This document shows positions 1 through 5,043 of a stretch of 5,043 nt of DNA, in pieces. The notes under the pieces are model-generated. The model did not search any database, was not told the origin of the DNA, and saw nothing but the letters and a program-made list of their open reading frames with translations. Position numbers and translations under genes: made by a program. Within the stretch, counting starts at the first letter, position 1. Every line of letters begins with the position of its first letter. Source of the DNA: Chrysiogenales bacterium (GTDB lineage: Bacteria > Acidobacteriota > Aminicenantia > UBA2199); contig SPCN01000182.1 of assembly GCA_004525465.1 (NCBI GenBank), forward strand, positions 1-5,043, in the 5' to 3' direction.

Positions 1-1578
1 TCAATCCACATCGGCCTGCAGGACATCCATGATGGTCTTGCCGGTCAGCATGTCGTGAACTTCGACCAGGAACATATAGCGGCCCGGCTTGAGGAACGCG
101 AAATCCACATCCAGATCCATCTGGGATTCCTGGGCGGCAAAAGCACGGTCCTGGTCATACAGCTGCTGGTTCTGATCGTCGCGGATACGGATGTCTACGC
201 TCAGACGGCCGCCGCGTTCCTTGCCGCTCCCAGCAATTTTAAAATTGGAAATTTTCATGGCCAACGTGCGCCCCTTCAATTTAAGGCCTTCCAGGATCAC
301 CAGCGGATCCTGCTCCCGCTTTTTTTGCAAATATTCGCCGATATAGTCGGCACGGATGTTGTCATCGTAAAATAGCCGGCAGTCGGGGTTTCCAGGCAGC
401 TCGATCTTCACCTTGCCCTTGCGCTCCGGTCTGGACGGTTCGTAGGTCAACACGTAGTAAATATCCTCTTTTTCCTCAACCGTATGCAGGGCTGAACCGA
501 TGTTTCCGGAAAAAATAACTTCACCGCCGGAACGCTTGGTGATCGCGCGCAAGGAATTTTCAATATCGCTGGCTACCTGCTTGTAGGCCAGATCCTCGGA
601 CAAAACCTCGCGCCGTACGCCCATGATGAAGCAATGATAGGTGGTGTCGACCTTGACCAGCATCTTGCTGATCTCCTCAACCGGGAAACTGTCGGCCGCG
701 TTAAGCTCACGGTCAATGCGTTCCAGCAGTTGCTCGATGATGCGCGCATGCAGGGCGTCTTCGCTGCGCGCCACCTGCAGATCGCTGATCAATTGCACGA
801 TCTGCGCGTGGATCCGGCCGCTGATCTTCATGTTGGGAAACATTTCGATCTGGTAAAAAGTCAGCACCCATTTCTCTTCCCTGACATTTTCCAGGTGGCG
901 GGCGAAATTGTAAAATGTGTCCAGGTCGGGTATAAGGTACTTGGTTTTAAATTCATTCCAGGTACGCAGGTAGCGATTAAGAAAATCGATGATGCGCGGG
1001 GCATAAAAGCCGCTGTCCCTTGCCAGCAGCATGCGCAGCTTGGTCTGGTCCAGGTCATTCTGCACCGCCAAAAAGAATTGTTCCAGTTTTTGCCGAGACT
1101 TGAGCGCCTCCTGTTTCAGGATCTGGTCCAATATTTCCCGGCGCTTCACCTGCCAGACGTCCTGATTTAGCAAAAGGGTGCGATCATTGACCAAAACCAG
1201 CAACCTGTCATTTTTATTTAAAATCTGATCAAAAAAATAGTGTACGCCTTTTTCCAACTGCTCATTGTATTCGAAAACACGAAAAACCAGGACAAAATAC
1301 CGGGAAGGCGGGGCAGTGCTCCCGGTCTGCAGGTTGATATTGCGCACGTTCATTTTCTTTTTGCGGACATAGAAACCATTCAGAGTTTGCGGTTCCTTGT
1401 CCTCGCTAAGGCGAAAATCATCCTTATTGAGGCCGTCGACCGGGACTCCATCGCGAAAAACCCGCACCGGCACTTCGATGTTGACCACTTCCACTTTTTC
1501 CTTCAGCACATCCTGCGGCTCAACGGCCTGCGGCAACAACAGAAAAACAGACATGATGATGAAAACAATTTTTTTCAT
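1..1578 (-). CDS. Exported VWFA-related domain protein (TIGR03436-like) with degenerate MIDAS
   Basis: The 525-residue product begins with a signal peptide (KK at 2-3, hydrophobic core about 4-15), so it is probably exported. Residues 29-72 match the opening of the acidobacterial VWFA-related family: a VEVVNIEVPVRVF strand, then GLNKDDFRLSEDKEPQ. A von Willebrand A-like core follows: strand YFVLVF at 94-99, helix, strand DRLLVLV at 124-130, strand KWVLTFYQIE at 236-245, and YYVLTYEPSRPERKGKVKIEL at 374-394, the usual end of the domain. Two features are odd. The DxSxS metal site expected after the first strand reads RVFEY (100-104), and residues about 143-310 form a long, charged, mostly helical insertion. 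The C-terminal 430-525 is beta-rich and ends with a PGRYMFLVEVHD strand, probably an Ig-like domain. The ATG at 1578 is preceded only by a weak GAAG. The role is unknown; the family is usually taken to bind proteins or surfaces. The family call is firm, the function is not. Confidence 0.85.
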   Translation of the reverse strand: MKKIVFIIMSVFLLLPQAVEPQDVLKEKVEVVNIEVPVRVFRDGVPVDGLNKDDFRLSEDKEPQTLNGFYVRKKKMNVRNINLQTGSTAPPSRYFVLVFRVFEYNEQLEKGVHYFFDQILNKNDRLLVLVNDRTLLLNQDVWQVKRREILDQILKQEALKSRQKLEQFFLAVQNDLDQTKLRMLLARDSGFYAPRIIDFLNRYLRTWNEFKTKYLIPDLDTFYNFARHLENVREEKWVLTFYQIEMFPNMKISGRIHAQIVQLISDLQVARSEDALHARIIEQLLERIDRELNAADSFPVEEISKMLVKVDTTYHCFIMGVRREVLSEDLAYKQVASDIENSLRAITKRSGGEVIFSGNIGSALHTVEEKEDIYYVLTYEPSRPERKGKVKIELPGNPDCRLFYDDNIRADYIGEYLQKKREQDPLVILEGLKLKGRTLAMKISNFKIAGSGKERGGRLSVDIRIRDDQNQQLYDQDRAFAAQESQMDLDVDFAFLKPGRYMFLVEVHDMLTGKTIMDVLQADVD

Positions 1579-1584
1579 GTCTTC

Positions 1585-1615
1585 ATTTTAACACAACGCC
1601 CATTTTTTTTGCCAA
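1585..1615 (-). promoter_or_regulatory. Candidate promoter of the VWFA-related gene, possibly leaderless
   Basis: Read on the minus strand, TTGGCA at 1615-1610 (five of six to TTGACA) is followed after 19 bases by TAAAAT at 1590-1585 (five of six to TATAAT). The spacer is longer than the 17-base optimum. The -10-like box ends six bases before the ATG at 1578, so transcription would start at or very near the A of the start codon and give a leaderless mRNA. The lack of a strong ribosome binding site fits this. The site is a hypothesis from position and hexamer matches. Confidence 0.3.
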
Positions 1616-1620
1616 TCGCT

Positions 1621-1626
1621 TATAAT
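1621..1626 (+). promoter_or_regulatory. Candidate -10 box for the propeller gene
   Basis: A perfect TATAAT stands 34 bases before the ATG at 1661. Transcription would begin near 1633, giving a 5' leader of about 28 bases and placing the GGAGG at 1633-1637 at the extreme 5' end of the RNA. The hexamer that would be the -35 at 17-base spacing (1598-1603, GCCCAT) is poor. A TTGCCA at 1609-1614 is only six bases away, too close to act as its -35. Confidence 0.3.
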
Positions 1627-1632
1627 GGGTGT

Positions 1633-1671
1633 GGAGGACGCATCATGGCGCAGGTAGAAAATGACCGTTAA
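1633..1671 (+). promoter_or_regulatory. Strong ribosome binding site and 8-codon leader ORF overlapping the propeller start
   Basis: GGAGG at 1633-1637 lies seven bases before an ATG at 1645, ideal spacing. That ATG opens an 8-codon ORF (MAQVENDR) ending at TAA 1669-1671, out of frame with the propeller gene and overlapping its first 11 bases. The propeller ATG at 1661 has only AGGT (1652-1655) in front of it, and a TAG at 1655-1657 blocks any upstream in-frame start. Either the short ORF couples translation to the main gene by termination and re-initiation, or an indel hides the true start. The binding site and ORF are plainly visible; their use is inferred. Confidence 0.4.
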
Positions 1672-4144
1672 CAAGACCCCCCTGTTCGGTTTGCTGGGTT
1701 TGCTGTTCCTGGGTTTTTTGGGAACCGGTGCCGAAGAGGAAAACCTGGGTGAATTTTCCAAGCATCGCGCCCTGCTGGGCAACTCTCCATTTCATGACCT
1801 CAACTGGAAAAACATCGGCCCGACTTTTTGCGGCGGCCGCGTGGTGGATGTCGAAGGTTATGATCTTAATCCCGGAAAGTTCTGGGCGGCTGCGGCCACA
1901 GGCGGGTTGTGGCTGACCGAAAACCGGGGGCGGACCTGGCGCTCCGCCTTTGGCCGGGAAGCCAGCGCATCGATCGGAGATATCGCCGTAAGCCAAAGCG
2001 ATGAAAACCTGATCTGGCTGGGCAGCGGTGAAAGCAATGCCCAGACTTATTCATTTGCGGGCTGCGGCGTGTTCAAAAGCATGGATGCAGGTAAAAACTG
2101 GCAGCACCTGGGGCTGGCCGCGACGCGGCATATCGCCCGCATCGTAATCGATCCCCATGAACCAGACACGGTTTACGCGGCTGCCCCCGGCAACCTCTAT
2201 GCGGCCAATGCCGAACGTGGGGTGTTCAAGACCACGGACGGCGGCAAAACCTGGGAAAAAATCCTTTTTATCAGTGAAAAAACCGGCGTCATTGACTTGG
2301 CCATGGATCCGCAGAACCATAAAATCCTGTATGCTGCCGCCTGGCAAAGGGAAAGAAGACCCTGGCAATTCACTGCCAGCGGCCCTGAAAGTGGTATATT
2401 TAAAACAGTCGATGGCGGCAGGAGCTGGGTTAAATCTGGCGTCGGGCTTCCCGACAACCGTCATGTCGGCCGCATCGGGTTGGCAGTCAGCCGCTCCAAC
2501 CCGGCCGTGCTGTACGCCCTGCTCGACAATCAGGAAGCCAAAAACTCGGACCGCATCCTTGGCGGAAAGAAAAGAAGCGGCTTGACCGTGGCCGAACTGG
2601 AAGAAATGACTGCCGACAATTTTCTCAACCTCGCCGACGGAACTTTAGCCCTTTTCCTTGAAGAGAACCGGGCCCCCAAGGTCTTCAGCCCGGCCATCCT
2701 GAAAAATTTTGTCCGTTCCGGCCGCTTTAGCCCGCAGCTTATCGCCCAGATACTCTTCGACGCCAATGAGCGCCGCTTGAATCCGAACACAGTCGGGGCC
2801 GAAGTATACCGCAGCACCGACAGCGGGCACCACTGGCAAAAAATGAACCTCGACTATATCGAGGATATGTATTACACCTACGGTTTTTATTTCGGCCAGA
2901 TCCGCGTGGCCCCGGACAATGAAGACCGCATATATATATTGGGCGTATCGGCATATGTTTCGACTGACGGCGGCCGAACCTTCACAAAGATCGCGGCCGA
3001 TCAGCACCCTTACGCCGACGCCCTGGTCCACCGTGACCACCACGCGCTGTGGATCGCGCCCCATGATCCCCGCCGCCTCATCCTGGGCAACGACGGCGGC
3101 ATCAACCTTTCCGATGACGGCGGTCAAAGCTGGAGCAAGATCGACAACCTTTCCATCAGCCAATGCTACACGGTCACGGCCGACAACCAGAGCCCGGCCA
3201 ATGTTTTTGTCGGCACTCAGGACAACGGCGTTCTGGTTTCCCGGCCGCTGGAGCAGCCCCCGGGCAGCCAGACTTCCTGGCGCATGCTGCTCGGTGGCGA
3301 TGGCGCTTTCGTCGCGCCGCTGCCTGGCCCGCCGCCTGTGCTGTTTGCCGCGGCCCAGTTCGGGGCCCTGGTCCGTTTCGAAGCCGGGGGCGACAAAATC
3401 GTGTCCATCAAGCCCAAGTCACCGCGAAATTTCGAACCGTACCGTTTCAACTGGTTGGCGCCGCTGCTGGCCTCCAGGCAGCGTGAAGGGGAGATAATTT
3501 TCGGCGCCAACAAGGTGCTGCGCTCAAGCGACAACGGCTCATCCTGGCAGGAAATCTCTCCCGATCTCAGTGAACGGCATGATGTCGCCGGCAACACGCC
3601 CTTCGCCACCATAACCGCCCTGGCCGAATCCGAACTCAAACCGGGCGCCCTCTACGCCGGAACCGACGACGGCAATGTGTGGTTGAGGGCCGCCAGCGAA
3701 TCACCATGGCAAAAAATCAGCCAGGTTCTGCCAAAAAAGTGGGTCAGCCGCATCGTGGCTTCCCGCTTCCACGCGCAAAAGGTTTACGTGACCATGAACG
3801 GCAGCAGGGACGATGATTCCCGGGCTTACCTCTTTGCATCGGAAAATTCGGGCCTGGATTGGGAATCGCTGTCGGGCCGGCTCCCGGCCGAACCGTTGAA
3901 CGTGCTGGCCGAAGATCCGGACAATGAGGAGATCCTCTACCTGGGCAGCGACCGCGGCCCGTACATCAGCACTGACGCCGGCGCCTCCTGGCAATCCCTG
4001 CAGGGGAACCTGCCTACCGTCCCGGTTTCCGACATCTTTATCCACCGCCGCGATAAGATCCTGCTCCTGGCCACCTATGGCCGCGGTGTCTACGTCCTGC
4101 CCCTGGCCGAGATCAGGAAACGCCTGCCCGCGCCAAAAAATTAA
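1661..4144 (+). CDS. Exported Asp-box (BNR/sortilin-like) beta-propeller protein
   Basis: The 827-residue product has a signal peptide (core about 8-20, likely cut after GTGA at 24, no lipobox Cys), so it is probably exported. The opening WKNIGPTFCGGRVVDV (49-64) is the hallmark of bacterial sortilin/Vps10-like 'glycosyl hydrolase' propellers. Ten Asp-box motifs, S/T-x-D-x-G-x-x-W/F or close variants, start at residues 86, 140, 191, 249, 385, 434, 484, 622, 727 and 770; those at 86 and 727 lack the Asp. They fall in two clusters, suggesting two stacked propellers. Other family blocks are GNDGGINLSDDGG (476-488), FVGTQDNG (516-523), YAGTDDGNVW (665-674) and the closing LATYGRGVYVL (803-813). 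A helical segment (about 288-380) interrupts the first propeller. The protein stops soon after the last blade, while many relatives carry a further C-terminal domain and reach about 1000 residues. Asp boxes are structural and do not prove hydrolase activity; substrate or partner is unknown. Start 1661 is forced by TAG at 1655. Confidence 0.88.
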   Translation: MTVNKTPLFGLLGLLFLGFLGTGAEEENLGEFSKHRALLGNSPFHDLNWKNIGPTFCGGRVVDVEGYDLNPGKFWAAAATGGLWLTENRGRTWRSAFGREASASIGDIAVSQSDENLIWLGSGESNAQTYSFAGCGVFKSMDAGKNWQHLGLAATRHIARIVIDPHEPDTVYAAAPGNLYAANAERGVFKTTDGGKTWEKILFISEKTGVIDLAMDPQNHKILYAAAWQRERRPWQFTASGPESGIFKTVDGGRSWVKSGVGLPDNRHVGRIGLAVSRSNPAVLYALLDNQEAKNSDRILGGKKRSGLTVAELEEMTADNFLNLADGTLALFLEENRAPKVFSPAILKNFVRSGRFSPQLIAQILFDANERRLNPNTVGAEVYRSTDSGHHWQKMNLDYIEDMYYTYGFYFGQIRVAPDNEDRIYILGVSAYVSTDGGRTFTKIAADQHPYADALVHRDHHALWIAPHDPRRLILGNDGGINLSDDGGQSWSKIDNLSISQCYTVTADNQSPANVFVGTQDNGVLVSRPLEQPPGSQTSWRMLLGGDGAFVAPLPGPPPVLFAAAQFGALVRFEAGGDKIVSIKPKSPRNFEPYRFNWLAPLLASRQREGEIIFGANKVLRSSDNGSSWQEISPDLSERHDVAGNTPFATITALAESELKPGALYAGTDDGNVWLRAASESPWQKISQVLPKKWVSRIVASRFHAQKVYVTMNGSRDDDSRAYLFASENSGLDWESLSGRLPAEPLNVLAEDPDNEEILYLGSDRGPYISTDAGASWQSLQGNLPTVPVSDIFIHRRDKILLLATYGRGVYVLPLAEIRKRLPAPKN

Positions 4145-4908
4145 AAGCGCAGCGACAGGCAGCTCAAGCCGCCGTCCAGCTTGCGGAATTCGGAAACATC
4201 CAAGGGTAGCGTATCATAACCGAGCGCCTCTAAATTTTCCTTTGTTTGCGGGAAGCCGGACGGGACCAAAACGCGGCCATTGATCCAGACTGAATTGGCG
4301 GCATAGGCCTCGGCCGCGGCAATCGGGACGATCTCGAAAGCGGAGAGCAGTGGCTGATCCAGGAATTCGCCGCAGGCCAGCAAGCGGTTGTTTTCCAGGT
4401 AGGCCACCCCGGTTTTCAGGTGCAGCACCTCGCGGAGCGGGACGGAAGTGACGCTGTAGCCGTGTTTTTTCAAAATCATGCCCAGCTGCCGCGCCCCCTC
4501 CGGGTTGGTGCGCCCGGAAATTCCCACAAAAAAACGGTCTCCGGCCCTGAATACGTCTCCGCCCTCCAGGGTCCCGGGAGCGGCAATGGATTCCAGTTGC
4601 GCATAGCGAGAGCGCAGGGCAGCGGCCACGTCATCTTCCTCGCCAAGGCGGCTGGGTGCCCCGGGGCGGGCGATCACCGCGACCTTTTCGCTCAATACGG
4701 CGGTGTCCTCGATGAAAACCGAGTCGGCATGGGTTTCATCCTCAGCCAGCACCGTGACGTCCAGCCCGCAGGAGCGCAGAGCCTGGACATAGGCTTCGTG
4801 CTGAGCCAGCGCTTTATCGTAATCGGGCCGGCCCAGCGCGGCCGACGTAAGCCCATTGACCATATTGCGGCAGGGCTTTCGCACCAGGGCATTTTTGAAC
4901 ACAGCCAA
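4141..4908 (-). CDS. ddaH: N(G),N(G)-dimethylarginine dimethylaminohydrolase (DDAH)
   Basis: The enzyme hydrolyses N-omega-methylated arginines to citrulline and methylamine or dimethylamine, and belongs to the guanidino-modifying (amidinotransferase-fold) superfamily. The 255-residue product, counted from the TTG, aligns end to end with Pseudomonas aeruginosa DDAH (254 residues) as I recall that sequence. The catalytic triad is present: E115 in GTLEGGD, H163 in VLHLKTG and C250 in the C-terminal GGLSCLSLRF. Substrate-binding residues are also kept: L20 (lid), D62, E67 and D68 in DSVFIED, R87, and R133 in GRTNPEGA. No signal peptide, so cytoplasmic. The TTG at 4908 has AGGAG six bases upstream; a GTG at 4902 (product beginning MFKNAL, like the Pseudomonas MFK start) is the alternative. 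The frame stays open upstream to the window edge, but the extension resembles nothing in the family. It converges on the propeller gene and shares its stop region. An arginine deiminase or agmatine-type substrate is less likely given the conserved pocket. Confidence 0.93.
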   Translation of the reverse strand: MAVFKNALVRKPCRNMVNGLTSAALGRPDYDKALAQHEAYVQALRSCGLDVTVLAEDETHADSVFIEDTAVLSEKVAVIARPGAPSRLGEEDDVAAALRSRYAQLESIAAPGTLEGGDVFRAGDRFFVGISGRTNPEGARQLGMILKKHGYSVTSVPLREVLHLKTGVAYLENNRLLACGEFLDQPLLSAFEIVPIAAAEAYAANSVWINGRVLVPSGFPQTKENLEALGYDTLPLDVSEFRKLDGGLSCLSLRF

Positions 4909-4914
4909 AGAAGA

Positions 4915-4919
4915 CTCCT
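4915..4919 (-). promoter_or_regulatory. Ribosome binding site fixing the DDAH start
   Basis: AGGAG on the minus strand, six bases before TTG 4908-4906 and 12 bases before GTG 4902-4900. The spacing favours TTG. No comparable site precedes the first available start upstream, a TTG at 4995, which would add 29 residues not found in the family. Confidence 0.65.
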
Positions 4920-5043
4920 GAATAGAAAACCATGGAACTTTTATTCTGAACTTGTTGTGTACCATTTTGCATTTAAAAAAGCAAACAGGAAACAAGCGGA
5001 TTCGTTGCCATGAATTGACAAAAGCAAAGCATTCCCAACAAAA
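4920..5043. other. AT-rich upstream region of the DDAH gene
   Basis: No gene with family support lies in these 124 bases, which are visibly more AT-rich than the three genes. The region should contain the DDAH promoter, but I see no convincing -35/-10 pair on the minus strand. It holds a short AT-rich inverted repeat (TTTGC at 4966-4970, GCAAA at 4981-4985). A perfect TTGACA occurs on the plus strand at 5015-5020 but its -10 position falls at the window edge and reads ACAAAA. Confidence 0.4.

Larger units (their letters stand above)
1579..1660. promoter_or_regulatory. Divergent intergenic control region
   Basis: These 82 bases separate the starts of the VWFA-related gene (minus) and the propeller gene (plus) and must hold or adjoin the promoters of both. 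They are AT-rich with two T-runs. On the plus strand there is a perfect TATAAT at 1621-1626 but no good -35 hexamer 16-18 bases upstream. On the minus strand a TAAAAT (1590-1585) lies 19 bases downstream of a TTGGCA (1615-1610). An imperfect inverted repeat (CCCATT at 1599-1604, AATGGG at 1624-1629) straddles the region. The promoter assignments rest on hexamer matches alone. Confidence 0.5.

Noticed and set aside
634..1170. 178-codon plus-strand ORF opposite the VWFA-related gene
   Set aside because: Antisense shadow of a frame that continues in family style on both sides; no ribosome binding site or recognisable product.
2645..3497. Long overlapping ORFs inside the propeller gene (minus 2645-3163, plus 2919-3497)
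   Set aside because: Both lie within the Asp-box coding frame, whose motifs run unbroken through this stretch. Their products are low-complexity and Arg/Ser- or Val/Ala-rich with no family resemblance.
1661..4144. Sialidase or other glycoside hydrolase activity for the propeller protein
   Set aside because: Asp boxes are structural turns found in many propellers. I see no sialidase FRIP motif or Arg triad, so an enzymatic name would be unsupported.
4130..4150. GCGC...GCGC hairpin across the convergent stop codons as a bidirectional terminator
   Set aside because: The stem is only 4 bp with a 13-base loop and lacks a proper T-run after it; too weak to call.
4909..4995. N-terminal extension of DDAH to the TTG at 4995
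   Set aside because: The 29 extra residues are absent from the family, have no ribosome binding site, and lie in AT-rich DNA unlike the coding region.
4420..5013. 197-codon plus-strand ORF opposite the DDAH gene
   Set aside because: It lies almost wholly antisense to a gene with strong family and active-site support. Its translation has no recognisable domain, and it is the sort of mirror ORF that GC-rich coding DNA produces.
5015..5043. Perfect TTGACA on the plus strand as an outward promoter
   Set aside because: The matching -10 position reads ACAAAA at the very end of the window, so the promoter cannot be supported.

Overview
The window holds three complete protein genes and almost no spare DNA. 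The base composition is moderately GC-rich in the genes, with AT-rich gaps between them. A secreted VWFA-related protein of the TIGR03436 type lies beside a secreted Asp-box (BNR/sortilin-like) beta-propeller, a pairing typical of Acidobacteriota and of the related Aminicenantes lineage. That assignment is inference from gene style; no marker gene is present. Nothing indicates a mobile element, phage, CRISPR array, tRNA or rRNA.

Layout: (1) 1-1578, minus strand, a 525-residue exported VWFA-related protein whose metal-binding (MIDAS) motif appears lost. (2) 1579-1660, an 82-base divergent intergenic region with a TATAAT box on the plus strand, a TAAAAT box on the minus strand next to the start codon, and an imperfect inverted repeat. 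(3) 1661-4144, plus strand, an 827-residue exported beta-propeller protein with ten Asp-box motifs. (4) 4141-4908, minus strand, a 255-residue dimethylarginine dimethylaminohydrolase (DDAH) with every catalytic and substrate-binding residue known from the Pseudomonas enzyme. It is convergent with the propeller gene, and the two share a TTAA that supplies both stop codons. (5) 4909-5043, the AT-rich upstream region of the DDAH gene.

The two exported proteins are transcribed divergently from a short shared control region, so they could be co-regulated, but no shared pathway is evident. The DDAH is a cytoplasmic enzyme that releases citrulline and dimethylamine from methylated arginine; its link to the other two genes is positional only. 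I found no convincing new multi-gene system. The observations most worth checking are the start region of the propeller gene, where an excellent ribosome binding site serves an 8-codon out-of-frame ORF, the degenerate MIDAS of the VWFA protein, and the TTG start of DDAH.
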